From Motiliproteus sp047633175 (GTDB lineage Bacteria > Pseudomonadota > Gammaproteobacteria > Pseudomonadales > Balneatricaceae): DNA of 64,000 bases. Within the stretch, counting starts at the first letter, position 1; each line of letters opens with the position of its first letter. The DNA lies in NCBI GenBank assembly GCA_047633175.1, contig JBLIEQ010000007.1, positions 74,095 to 138,094 of the forward strand, given 5' to 3'. The notes below the pieces were generated by a model that had not been told where the DNA came from, searched no databases, and was given only the letters and a program-made list of their open reading frames with translations. The position numbers and the translations under genes were made by a program. Below are positions 8,470 to 16,296 of this stretch, piece after piece.

Positions 8470-9003
8470 ATGAAAGGAATTATATCAATTATCGTTCTGC
8501 TGGGGTTGGTAAACATCAGCGGATGTGCAACCACAGCACCCACATTCGGTGACCGGGTGCTCGCCGATGGAGAGTCAAAAATAGAGATATCGAGGCTTTG
8601 GGAGCAGGGTAAAAAAGAAACAACAGAGGGTGATAAAAAAATAAAGAACGGTAGGGGTATCGTTGATAAAGGCCGTTCTTATTTACGCGAAGGGGAGCGG
8701 CTCATCGCTTCAGGGAATGTTGATGTTCGAACTAACCGTCAGGAGTATCAGTCAGTATCTAAAGCCTCTCAAGGCATAGGTTCAGGAACGGTGGCCTTAG
8801 AGAGGGTCGCCAGATTGAAAAAAATAGCAAAAAACTGGGAGGAGGGTGAAGACGCCATTGCGGAGGGTAAAAAAATCGTGCGTCGTGGTAATGAAAATAT
8901 AGCAGCGGGTGAGTTAGAAATAAGTAACGGTCAGCAATTGCTGGTCAGGGGGCGTGATAAAATGCTGGATGCTGAAAGCCACTATCAGGATAAAACACAA
9001 TAG
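8470..9003 (+). CDS. Lipoprotein with glycine heptad repeats
   Basis: Lipoprotein of 177 residues with signal peptide and lipobox ISGC (Cys19). The mature part carries two runs of strict 7-residue repeats, each starting with glycine: Gly47, 54, 61, 68, 75 and 82, then Gly126, 133, 140, 147, 154 and 161. Position 5 of the unit is usually Ile, Val or Leu and the rest is highly charged, as in GRSYLRE, GERLIAS and GKKIVRR. This should give long amphipathic helices or a solenoid. I do not recognise a named family. Base composition is more A-rich than in the neighbours (many AAA and ATA codons), which may point to separate ancestry. AAGG lies about 8 bases before the ATG. The gene is 271 bp from the export operon and may be independent of it. 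Confidence 0.7.
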   Translation: MKGIISIIVLLGLVNISGCATTAPTFGDRVLADGESKIEISRLWEQGKKETTEGDKKIKNGRGIVDKGRSYLREGERLIASGNVDVRTNRQEYQSVSKASQGIGSGTVALERVARLKKIAKNWEEGEDAIAEGKKIVRRGNENIAAGELEISNGQQLLVRGRDKMLDAESHYQDKTQ

Positions 9004-9045
9004 ATTGTGATATTAATTAGCCTGCGCATTCCCGTGCCAGCCTTC

Positions 9046-9106
9046 GCAGCCGCCCGGCAGGGGGGCAAGCGCGATGCCGGGCGGCTGCTGAGCCCTTTAT
9101 AGGGCT
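9046..9106. terminator. Double hairpin between convergent genes
   Basis: A perfect 13-bp inverted repeat (GCAGCCGCCCGGC at 9046-9058 with its complement at 9076-9088) is followed by a small AGCCCT-TTAT-AGGGCT hairpin at 9091-9106. It lies between the stop codons of the lipoprotein gene and nadC and probably stops transcription from both sides, though no long T-run is present. Confidence 0.5.
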
Positions 9107-9117
9107 GTTGGTACGGG

Positions 9118-9972
9118 TTAGGCGATAAAACGCATCGACAGATCGACTGACTGGCAGTCCTTGGTCAGCGCTCCTATAGAGATATAATCCACCCCGGTCT
9201 CGGCATAACTCAACAGGGTGTCCTGGGTGATGCCGCCAGAGGCTTCGAGCTTGGTGGTGGTGCCGCTCTGCTCTTTATTTAGGTGCACGGCGATGCGCAT
9301 CTCGGCCAGCGAGAAGTTATCCAGCATGATGATATCGGCACGGCTATCGAGCGCCAGCTGGAACTCCTCCAGGGTTTCCACCTCGACCTCTACCGGCTTG
9401 TCGGGTTCATTGATACGCGCCTGAGCGATGGCGTTCTTGATCCCGCCACAGGCCGTGATATGGTTCTCTTTAATCAGGAAGGCGTCAAAGAGGCCAATCC
9501 GATGATTATAGCAACCACCGCAACTGACGGCGTATTTCTGGGCGTTGCGCAGCCCCGGCAGGGTCTTGCGGGTGTCGAGCAGTTTAACCGAGGTCGAGCG
9601 CACCAGTTCGGCGTACTCATGGCTGCGGCTGGCGGTGCCCGAGAGGGTCTGCAACAGGTTCAGGGCGCAGCGCTCGGCCGTGAGCAGTGAGCGCGCCGAG
9701 CCTTCGGCCTGAAACAGCGGCTGGTTGGGGGCGACTCTGTTGCCATCGGCGACCTGCCAGTGCAGCTTGACGCGGGGATCTACCTGACGGAACACCTCGT
9801 TGACCCATTCGCGGCCACAGATCGAGGCCGCATCGCGGCTGATTACCTCTGCCCTGGCCTGCTGGGTGGAGGGGATCAGTGCGGCGGTGATATCACCACT
9901 GCCGATATCCTCCTCCAGCGCGCGTTTGACGGTGATCTCTAGGTCGACTCTCAGGTGCGCCGGTACGGACAT
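9118..9972 (-). CDS. nadC: Quinolinate phosphoribosyltransferase (carboxylating)
   Basis: Enzyme of NAD biosynthesis: quinolinate plus PRPP gives nicotinate mononucleotide, CO2 and pyrophosphate. At 284 residues it has the usual family length. Diagnostic segments are SGDITA near residue 25, the substrate-binding TRKTLPGLR near 134, the HRIGLFDAFLIKENH block near 157, the EVEVET strand near 195 and the phosphate-binding LEASGGI near 242. It is cytosolic and active as a dimer or hexamer in relatives. It faces away from ampD, 113 bp away, an arrangement close to that in pseudomonads, where nadC and ampD are near neighbours. No nadA or nadB is in the window. Confidence 0.97.
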   Translation of the reverse strand: MSVPAHLRVDLEITVKRALEEDIGSGDITAALIPSTQQARAEVISRDAASICGREWVNEVFRQVDPRVKLHWQVADGNRVAPNQPLFQAEGSARSLLTAERCALNLLQTLSGTASRSHEYAELVRSTSVKLLDTRKTLPGLRNAQKYAVSCGGCYNHRIGLFDAFLIKENHITACGGIKNAIAQARINEPDKPVEVEVETLEEFQLALDSRADIIMLDNFSLAEMRIAVHLNKEQSGTTTKLEASGGITQDTLLSYAETGVDYISIGALTKDCQSVDLSMRFIA

Positions 9973-10085
9973 GGTCAGCTCTCGTGTTAGCAGGCTAGGT
10001 TTAGAAGACTAAAAAAGCAGTATTTTAGCAGATTCCTTTCCCCGCAACAGGGGGAGTATACTGGATGACTGGATATTGATGCCTG

Positions 10086-10718
10086 GTGATACTCTTGTCT
10101 GCTCCCACTACTCGCTCTACTGGTGGTTCCCCCACTACTACGCTCTCTTCTGAAAGTAAGGGCGACCGTTTTTCTATTACCCATCACTGGCTGGATCATG
10201 CTCGCCACTGCGAATCACCCAACGCCAATGCGCGTCCCTCGGGCTGTCTGCCAGAGCTACTGGTGCTACATAATATCAGCCTGCCGCCGGGACAGTTTGG
10301 CGGAGGCCATGTGCAGACGCTGTTTCAGAACTGCCTGGATCCCGGGTTACACCCCTATTTTACCGAGATCGAAGGCTTGCAGGTGTCGGCGCATCTGCTG
10401 CTCGAGCGCGATGGCGACCTGACTCAGTTTGTCGGTTTCGACCGGCGCGCCTGGCATGCGGGGGTGTCGAGTTACCAGGGACGCGAGGCCTGTAATGACT
10501 TTTCGATCGGTATAGAGCTCGAAGGTGCAGATCTAATCCCCTATAGCCAGATCCAGTATCGGCAGCTGGCGGCACTGATTTCCCAGCTGTTGCGGCACTA
10601 CCCGACGCTCGACAGGAGCCGTATCGTGGGTCATAGCGATATCGCCCCAGGGCGTAAAACAGATCCTGGACCCGCCTTTGACTGGGATGAACTAAATCGT
10701 TTACTATCAATTATTTAA
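10086..10718 (+). CDS. ampD: 1,6-anhydro-N-acetylmuramyl-L-alanine amidase AmpD
   Basis: Cytosolic zinc amidase that splits anhydro-muropeptides during cell-wall recycling and so keeps AmpR-controlled beta-lactamase low where that system exists. The zinc ligands are visible as His62 (LVLHNISLPPG), His183 and Asp193 (VGHSDIAPGRKTDPGP), with Glu144 in IGIELEG as the expected catalytic residue. From the ATG the product is 210 residues, about 20 longer at the N-terminus than usual. The first 28 residues are serine/threonine-rich and unlike the family, so a later start near GDRFSITHHWLD (around 10165) is possible, but no ATG is there. It stands alone between nadC and the iron transporter genes. 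Confidence 0.94.
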   Translation: MILLSAPTTRSTGGSPTTTLSSESKGDRFSITHHWLDHARHCESPNANARPSGCLPELLVLHNISLPPGQFGGGHVQTLFQNCLDPGLHPYFTEIEGLQVSAHLLLERDGDLTQFVGFDRRAWHAGVSSYQGREACNDFSIGIELEGADLIPYSQIQYRQLAALISQLLRHYPTLDRSRIVGHSDIAPGRKTDPGPAFDWDELNRLLSII

Positions 10719-10768
10719 TCCTTATATCTGCCTGTATGTTGTCCGGTATCCCTATTAGAAATATTGGT

Positions 10769-10787
10769 AATAAGAATGATTTGCATT
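10769..10787 (+). promoter_or_regulatory. Fur-like box upstream of fbpC
   Basis: AATAAGAATGATTTGCATT matches the inverted-repeat Fur form (AATGATAAT-N-ATTATCATT) at 14 of 18 positions outside the centre. It lies 140 bp before the fbpC start codon and fits iron repression of the transporter ATPase. The assignment is by eye. Confidence 0.5.
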
Positions 10788-10926
10788 TATGCTAGCGTTT
10801 GTCGGTGCGGTTCGTGCGGGTATTGCCCGCTCTGACGGGCAGCGCCGGCCTTAGTGCGTTATAGAACGCCTAGTCGATGCGGTTTTACGCCACCTCTCCC
10901 CCCTTTATCTTTTGCCTGGAGTCTTC

Positions 10927-11979
10927 ATGCCACCGCTATTATCGGTCGAACAGATCGAGTGCCGTTATCAACATCAGGTTGTGGTGCAGCAGCTGAGTTT
11001 CGAGGTAAAGGAGGGGGAGATCGCCTGCCTGCTGGGTCCCAGTGGCTGCGGTAAGACTACGGTGCTTCGGGCGATAGCCGGGTTTAATCCTATACATACG
11101 GGTAGCCTGCACCTGGGAGGCCAGTTGATGGCCTCTCCGCAACGCAGCGTGCCACCGGAAAAGCGCAATATAGGGATGGTGTTCCAGGATTACGCCCTGT
11201 TTCCGCATCTCAGCGTACGCGATAATATCTGTTTTGGGCTGCGGGAGCAGTCCGCCGCGCAGCGTAAATTACAGGTCGATCATCTGTTGCAGCTGGTGGA
11301 ATTAAAGGGGATGGCGAGCCGCTATCCGCATGAGCTTTCGGGCGGTCAGCAGCAGCGTGTGGCGCTAGCACGGGCACTGGCCCCCAAGCCCAAGCTGCTG
11401 TTGATGGATGAGCCCTTTTCTAATCTGGATTCTGAGCTGCGGCGGCAGTTATCGGTCGAGGTGCGCGCTATCCTTAAGGAGGAGGGGATCACCGCAATTA
11501 TGGTCACCCATGACCAGAACGAGGCCTTTACCGTCAGCGACAAACTGGGCGTACTCGCCTATGGCACGCTGCAGCAGTGGGATACGCCGTTCCAGGTCTA
11601 CCATCACCCCGCTAATATGAAGGTGGCGAACTTCGTCGGCGAGGGCACCGTCGTCAGTGGCCGTGCGGTCGAGGGTGGCCTGATTGAGACCGATATAGGG
11701 CTGATCAAGGGTGCCAATGTGAGCTGGCAGCAAGGTGAGCGGCTGGATGTGTTTCTACGCCCCCACGAGATCGTCCCTGGCTGTCACGACTGCGCGGTTC
11801 AGGGGGAACTGGTCAAGAAGGAGTTTCTCGGCACTTCGACCCTCTACACCCTCAAATTGCCCAGCGGCAGTCTGGTAGAGTCCTCGTTTATCCGCTCGGA
11901 TCTCGATTTCCAGGTGGGAGAGCAGATCGGCCTGAGGGTCGAAACCGATAATCTGGTGACCTTTAAGGTCTCTGCCTGA
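10927..11979 (+). CDS. fbpC: Ferric iron ABC transporter ATP-binding protein
   Basis: ABC ATPase of 350 residues. ATG 10927 is preferred because GGAG lies 5 bases upstream; a TTG at 10912 is possible. Walker A GPSGCGKTT is at 37-45, the Q-loop Gln at about 87 (VFQDYALFPH), the signature LSGGQQQR at 137-144 and Walker B LLLMDEP at 157-163, followed by a D-loop and the switch His (VTHDQNE). A C-terminal TOBE-like regulatory domain begins near residue 240. The sequence type is that of the FbpC/PotA-like importers. The permease and binding protein genes lie downstream on the opposite strand, so the transporter is split into two transcription units, each with a Fur-like site. A spermidine or sulfate importer is less likely given the neighbouring FbpA-like protein. 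Confidence 0.88.
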   Translation: MPPLLSVEQIECRYQHQVVVQQLSFEVKEGEIACLLGPSGCGKTTVLRAIAGFNPIHTGSLHLGGQLMASPQRSVPPEKRNIGMVFQDYALFPHLSVRDNICFGLREQSAAQRKLQVDHLLQLVELKGMASRYPHELSGGQQQRVALARALAPKPKLLLMDEPFSNLDSELRRQLSVEVRAILKEEGITAIMVTHDQNEAFTVSDKLGVLAYGTLQQWDTPFQVYHHPANMKVANFVGEGTVVSGRAVEGGLIETDIGLIKGANVSWQQGERLDVFLRPHEIVPGCHDCAVQGELVKKEFLGTSTLYTLKLPSGSLVESSFIRSDLDFQVGEQIGLRVETDNLVTFKVSA

Positions 11980-11983
11980 GTTT

Positions 11984-12063
11984 GTAGGTCGGCGTTTGTG
12001 GGTAGAAAGTAGTCCGACGAAGGCGACTCCTTGCTAGCATTGTCGGACTAAAGTCCGACCTAC
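11984..12063. repeat. REP-like inverted repeat between fbpC and fbpB
   Basis: Outer arms GTAGGTCGG and CCGACCTAC enclose inner arms TAGTCCGAC and GTCGGACTA, giving a long hairpin on either strand. It fills the gap between two convergent stop codons and could end both transcripts. Similar GTGGGTCGG-type palindromes occur near 34.3 and 61.6 kb, so it belongs to a dispersed family. Confidence 0.65.
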
Positions 12064-12073
12064 CAGAACACCC

Positions 12074-13753
12074 TTAGCGACTCCTCGACGCAGTAATAGA
12101 ACGGCTCAGCAGGATCACCGGAATCAAGCCTACCAGCACGATCAACAGCGCGCTGAGTGCCGACTGCTCGATCATCTCATCCGAGGCGTATTGGTATACC
12201 TGGGTCGCCAGGGTGTCAAAATTGAACGGGCGCAGAATCAGCGTTGCCGGCAGCTCTTTCATGCAATCGACGAACACCACCAGTGCCCCGGTAAGCAGGC
12301 CACCGCGAATCAGCGGCAGGTGTACCCGAGTGAGTGTTTGCAGGCTGTTAAGGCCCAGCGAACGGGCGGCCATATCCATGGTCGGGGTGACCTTGGCCAG
12401 GCTGGATTCGATCGAGCCGGTGGTGACCGTTAAGAAGCGCACTACATAAGCAAAGACGATGGCAAAGGCCGTTCCGCTCAGCAGCAGGCCAGTCGAGACG
12501 CCGAACTGCTCCCGCATAAAAGCATCCAGGCTGTTATCGAAGGCGGCAAACGGGATGATAACCCCTATCGCGAGCACCGCACCGGGCATGGCGTAGCCCA
12601 GGCCTGCCGAACGCACGGCGGTCAGCAGTACCCGGCTGGAGTGCAGGCGTTTGCTGTAGGCCAGCAGCAGGCCTATCAGGCAGCAAAGCAGGGCCGCGAT
12701 GGCGGACAACACAAAGCTGTTGCCGGCGATGATCAGGAACTCGGGGGTCCAGGACGATTCGAAGTGGCGCAGCGCATAGGTGCTGAGCACCAGAACCGGC
12801 ACCACAAACCCGGCCACGAAAGGCAGTCCGCAGGCCAGTACCGCGCCGGCAGCACTCCAGCCTTTAAGCTGAAAGGTCTCTAGTGCACGGTAGCGATCGG
12901 CGCCACTGAAGTTTTTCTGCTGTGCACGACCGACCCTTTCCAGGCCGATCAGGATCACGACGAAGATCAACAGCATGCTGGCGATCTGCGCCGCCCCGCC
13001 GAGATTGCCCATATGCAGCCAGGTATCGTAGATACCGGCGCTCAGGCTCTTGACGGCAAAGTAGTCGACGGTGCCGAAATCGTTGATGGTTTCCATCGAG
13101 ACCAGCGACAGCCCGACCGCGATGCCGGGTCGAGCCATCGGCAGAGATACGCGGTAGAAACTCTGCCAGGGCGTGCAGCCCAGGGTGCGGCTGGCGGCTT
13201 GGATATTGGCCGATTGCTCCAGAAAGGCCGCCCGCGACAGCATATACACATAGGGATAGAGCACCAGCGCCAGCATCAGGATGGCGCCGCCGAGGGTGCG
13301 GATGTCCGGAAACCAGTAATCCTGAGCGCTGCTCCAGCCAAAAAGCTCTCGCAGCAAGATCTGAACCGGCCCCGAATATTCCAGCAGATCGGTATACACG
13401 TAGGCGATCACGTAGGCGGGTACCGCAAAGGGCAGCAGCAGGGCCCATTCGAACAGGCGGCGGCCGGGAAACTGACACATGGTCACCAGCCAGGCGCTGC
13501 CAACACCGAGCACCACCGAGAGCGCGCCGACGCCGCCCATCAGCCAGAGCGTGGTGGCAACATAGTGCGGCAGTACGGTTGAGGCCAGATGGCCCCAGAT
13601 ATTTTCGGTTGGAAACAGTGCCAGCCAAAATACGGCGGCGATCGGCAGACAGACCAGGCCGGCAACGCTGAGCGCCGATATTATCCAGCCGCTATGGTGC
13701 CTGGCGCGGGGTTTGGCGAGAGGGGTGGTGATCTCCTGGGTTGCGCTGTTCAT
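12074..13753 (-). CDS. fbpB: Ferric iron ABC transporter permease
   Basis: Inner-membrane permease of 559 residues with two homologous halves, each with about six membrane helices, as in FbpB/SfuB. The first helix is near residues 25-50. Each half has an EAA-like cytoplasmic loop that contacts the ATPase: AASRTLGCTPWQSFYRVSLP in half 1 and a matching MAARSLGLNSLQTLTRVHLP in half 2. It takes Fe3+ from the binding protein and passes it to the cytosol. The gene lies 135 bp downstream of fbpA on the same strand, with a terminator hairpin between them that should lower its expression relative to fbpA. The fbpC ATPase gene is convergent. Confidence 0.9.
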   Translation of the reverse strand: MNSATQEITTPLAKPRARHHSGWIISALSVAGLVCLPIAAVFWLALFPTENIWGHLASTVLPHYVATTLWLMGGVGALSVVLGVGSAWLVTMCQFPGRRLFEWALLLPFAVPAYVIAYVYTDLLEYSGPVQILLRELFGWSSAQDYWFPDIRTLGGAILMLALVLYPYVYMLSRAAFLEQSANIQAASRTLGCTPWQSFYRVSLPMARPGIAVGLSLVSMETINDFGTVDYFAVKSLSAGIYDTWLHMGNLGGAAQIASMLLIFVVILIGLERVGRAQQKNFSGADRYRALETFQLKGWSAAGAVLACGLPFVAGFVVPVLVLSTYALRHFESSWTPEFLIIAGNSFVLSAIAALLCCLIGLLLAYSKRLHSSRVLLTAVRSAGLGYAMPGAVLAIGVIIPFAAFDNSLDAFMREQFGVSTGLLLSGTAFAIVFAYVVRFLTVTTGSIESSLAKVTPTMDMAARSLGLNSLQTLTRVHLPLIRGGLLTGALVVFVDCMKELPATLILRPFNFDTLATQVYQYASDEMIEQSALSALLIVLVGLIPVILLSRSITASRSR

Positions 13754-13810
13754 CGAGTTAGTGGCCGGTAGGTTGATAGGTTGATAGCGGTTTTAGATTC
13801 TATTCCTGCA

Positions 13811-13843
13811 ACAAAAAAACAAGGGCAGCGCGGGGCTGCCCTT
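13811..13843 (-). terminator. Intrinsic terminator between fbpA and fbpB
   Basis: Read on the - strand, a 9-bp perfect stem (AAGGGCAGC with GCTGCCCTT, 5-base loop) is followed by TTGTTTTTTT. It sits after the fbpA stop codon and before fbpB. It probably stops most fbpA transcripts, giving more binding protein than permease. Confidence 0.8.
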
Positions 13844-13888
13844 AGTGCGGCTTTTAATTATAAAGGATGGATTATCAGCTTTTGACTA

Positions 13889-14926
13889 TCAGTTGTCGAA
13901 CTGGACCGTATCAACCAGTCTGGCCGCCTTGCTGCGATTCTCTGCAATGATGGCCAGGTTCAGGCTGTCGGCCTTGAAGTCGCTCATATATTTTTTGACC
14001 AGACCGGTGACTGGCGTGCCGGGCTTGACCGGGAATTCGTAGTTGACCTGGGCGTACATCTTCTGAGCCTTGGAATCGCTGAGGAACTCCAGCAGCTTCA
14101 CGGCATTGGCCTTGTTAGGTGCATATTGGGTAACCGCAGCCCCGGTGATATTCATATGCGCGCCCCGATCGGCCTGATTGGGGAAGATCAGATTGACGGC
14201 ATTGGCCCATTCGACCTGTTCGGGTTCGGCGACGTTGCTGAGCATCTTGCCAAAGTAGTAGGTGTTACCTATCGCCAGGTCACAAACCCCCTCTTTCACG
14301 GCTTTGACCTGGGCTCGATCATTGCCCTGTGGCTTGCGCGCCAGGTTAGCCTTAACCCCTTCGAGCCAGGTTTGAGCACCTGCTTCGCCGTGATGGGCGA
14401 TCATAGAGCCGATCAGCGACAGGTTGTAGGAGTGCTTGCCGCTGCGGGTGCAGATACGGCCCTTCCATTTGGGATCCGCCAGACCTTCGTAGGTTGTCAG
14501 CTCACCCGGCTGGACCCGCTCTTTGGAGGCATAAACGATGCGTGAACGTGAGGTCAGGGCGTACCAGTTATGCTCAGGGTCGCGATACTGTTCGGGAATA
14601 TTGCTGTCGAGCAGGTCGCTCTGCACCGGCTGCGTCAGCTCTCGGTTCACCACATCAAACAGAGTGCCGGTATCGGCTGTCAGCACCAGATCCGCCGGAC
14701 TGTTGCGACCCTCATGCTTTAAGCGTTCGATCAGACCGTTCTTGGCAAAGAGGACATTGGCCTTGATACCGGTCTGCTCGGTAAAGGCCTCCAGCATCGG
14801 CTCGATCAGAAAAGACTGACGGTAGGAGTAGATATTGACTTCCTCGGCAGCCTGCGCCGGCGTCAGTATGGCGGCCGCGATAGGCAGGAGTGAGAGAGTG
14901 GCGATCTTTTTCAGGCGGGCGTTCAT
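13889..14926 (-). CDS. fbpA: Periplasmic Fe(3+)-binding protein
   Basis: Iron-binding protein of 345 residues. A signal peptide is visible (basic start, LSLLPIAAAILTPAQA, cleavage before AEEV). Mature segments typical of the FbpA/FutA/IdiA family are NIYSYRQSFLIEPMLEAF, FAKNGLIERL, the TGTLFDVV region and the tyrosine pair in AIGNTYYFGKM that in relatives ligates iron. AAGGAAG lies about 7 bases before the ATG. It delivers iron to FbpB/FbpC. Upstream are a 9-bp tandem repeat in the leader and a Fur-like box 72 bp from the start codon, both consistent with a regulated, highly expressed gene. Confidence 0.92.
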   Translation of the reverse strand: MNARLKKIATLSLLPIAAAILTPAQAAEEVNIYSYRQSFLIEPMLEAFTEQTGIKANVLFAKNGLIERLKHEGRNSPADLVLTADTGTLFDVVNRELTQPVQSDLLDSNIPEQYRDPEHNWYALTSRSRIVYASKERVQPGELTTYEGLADPKWKGRICTRSGKHSYNLSLIGSMIAHHGEAGAQTWLEGVKANLARKPQGNDRAQVKAVKEGVCDLAIGNTYYFGKMLSNVAEPEQVEWANAVNLIFPNQADRGAHMNITGAAVTQYAPNKANAVKLLEFLSDSKAQKMYAQVNYEFPVKPGTPVTGLVKKYMSDFKADSLNLAIIAENRSKAARLVDTVQFDN

Positions 14927-14943
14927 GGTGTCTTCCTTGCTGA

Positions 14944-14975
14944 GAGTGTTAAGAGTGTTAAGAGTGTTAAGAGTG
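14944..14975 (-). repeat. 9-bp tandem repeat in fbpA leader
   Basis: About 3.6 copies of GAGTGTTAA (TTAACACTC in the mRNA sense) lie just upstream of the fbpA ribosome site. They lie between the Fur-like box and the gene, so they are probably transcribed as leader RNA or affect promoter spacing. Confidence 0.75.
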
Positions 14976-14997
14976 GTGATTTGTAGATGCTAATGCT

Positions 14998-15016
14998 AAT
15001 GCGAAACATTCTCATT
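14998..15016 (-). promoter_or_regulatory. Fur-like box upstream of fbpA
   Basis: On the - strand AATGAGAATGTTTCGCATT matches the inverted-repeat Fur form at 14 of 18 positions outside the centre, with the left arm nearly perfect. It lies 72 bp before the fbpA start codon. Further GCATTAGCATTAGCAT direct repeats adjoin it. Confidence 0.5.
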
Positions 15017-15156
15017 CAATACAAGGATGAAGTCAATCCCCAAGCGTAAAAACATGTGTGTTGTAGGGGGATTGCTGCTGCAGTCTGGAGTAGGGGTTAG
15101 CAGGTGGGATGAGCTGAGCTAGATAAAAAGTAACTATTTGGCACATACATCGGCTT

Positions 15157-15287
15157 AACTATGGAGTATTTGTTCCAAGAGACGCCGTGCTTATATACAG
15201 GGACCGATCCCTGTAGGCTTCGCTTTGGCATCCTTGCCAAAGAGACTCTTTCCACAAACACTACATAATCAATCATATAGTGAAAAT
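15157..15287. repeat. Dispersed intergenic repeat, copy 1
   Basis: About 130 bp closely matching a second copy at 39485-39610. Shared blocks include AACTATGGA, GTTCCAAGAGACGCCGTG, TGTAGGCTTCGCTTTGGC, GCCAAAGAGACTCTTTCC and ATAATCAAT. A hairpin CTTTGGCA-TCCT-TGCCAAAG (8-bp stem) lies in the middle. The element fills much of the 382-bp gap between fbpA and rsmE, which otherwise holds the fbpA leader. No coding capacity is seen. Confidence 0.8.
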
Positions 15288-15308
15288 AAATGTGCTAAAT
15301 AGTTACGA

Positions 15309-16016
15309 TCAAAACAGCTTGGCGCAGAGGGTTGTCACCGCAGTCTCGACCCTAAGGATGCGCCGGCCGATCTCTATGGCGGTAAAACCGGTGTCCGTCA
15401 GTTTGTCGATCTCGTAGGGGATAAACCCCCCCTCGGGGCCTATCGCCAGGACGGTGGGCTGGTCGCTCTGCCTTGGGCAGGGTTGAGCCTGGTAGGGGTG
15501 GGCGACTAGCGCGCGGCTGCCTTTGATCAGGGCGGGAAGCTCATCTTCGACAAAGGGCTTAAAGCGTTTACGCAACGTGATTCGGGGGAGTTGGGTGGCT
15601 ATGCCCTGTTCCAGCCCCAGGATCAGCTGCTCGTGTATTTTATCCTTGGCCAGCAGTGGGCTTTGCCAGTAGCTTTTTTCGACCCTGTAGCTGTTGATCA
15701 GGATCAGCTCAGCAACGCCCAGGGTGGCACAGGATTGAAAAATCCGTCTGAGCATCTTCGGGCGAGGCAGCGCCAGCAACAGGGTCAGGCTGAGTTGTGG
15801 CGGAGGGGGTTGATCCATCTGGATCTCCAGTTCGACACACTGGTCGTCGAGACGGGTGATCACGCCCCGGCCGATCAGGCCCTCGAGTAACCCTACCCGC
15901 AGCGGATCGCCGAGGGCTGCCTTGTGGATGTCGCGAATATGCGCATGGCGCCGGCCATCGATACGGACCCGGTTGGGGTCGATAAAGTCGGCGTCTGTGA
16001 GCAGCAGTAGATTCAT
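15309..16016 (-). CDS. rsmE: 16S rRNA (uracil(1498)-N(3))-methyltransferase
   Basis: SAM-dependent SPOUT methyltransferase of 235 residues that methylates U1498 of 16S rRNA in the 30S subunit. The N-terminal PUA-like region has the typical HAHIRDIHKAALGDPLRVG segment. The knotted C-terminal domain shows LALPRPKMLRRIFQSCATLGV, the glycine loop AIGPEGGF and the closing IGRRILRVETAVTTL. Length and order match the family. It is transcribed alone, opposite to the TVP38-oxidoreductase fusion gene. Downstream is the dispersed repeat, and upstream a 280-bp gap in which no further gene is seen. Confidence 0.95.
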   Translation of the reverse strand: MNLLLLTDADFIDPNRVRIDGRRHAHIRDIHKAALGDPLRVGLLEGLIGRGVITRLDDQCVELEIQMDQPPPPQLSLTLLLALPRPKMLRRIFQSCATLGVAELILINSYRVEKSYWQSPLLAKDKIHEQLILGLEQGIATQLPRITLRKRFKPFVEDELPALIKGSRALVAHPYQAQPCPRQSDQPTVLAIGPEGGFIPYEIDKLTDTGFTAIEIGRRILRVETAVTTLCAKLF

Positions 16017-16296
16017 GGCGGCGATGCTAGCATGCCACCGGTAAAATAACCGCTCTACGTGGGTCGGTGCAGTCTGGCTGAGTCTTGTTGGTCATCAGGA
16101 AATAGTTGCATGCGGCTGTAACAAATAGCCCCGGCGCACGACTGTTTATCAGCGACTCCACATAACGAGTTAATCGATTCATCCCGAGCAAACAGCAGGA
16201 ACCCTTTATGCCGACGACCGCCTCGATAGCGCAGCCACCCGGCGCTGCATCACGACCGATTTCACACTTCGCGCTCCAGCAGCCGAGGATTCGCGC

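Noticed and set aside
12864..13628. 254-codon frame on the - strand
   Set aside because: It overlaps fbpB in another frame of the same strand; fbpB has a clear membrane and EAA pattern, this one does not.
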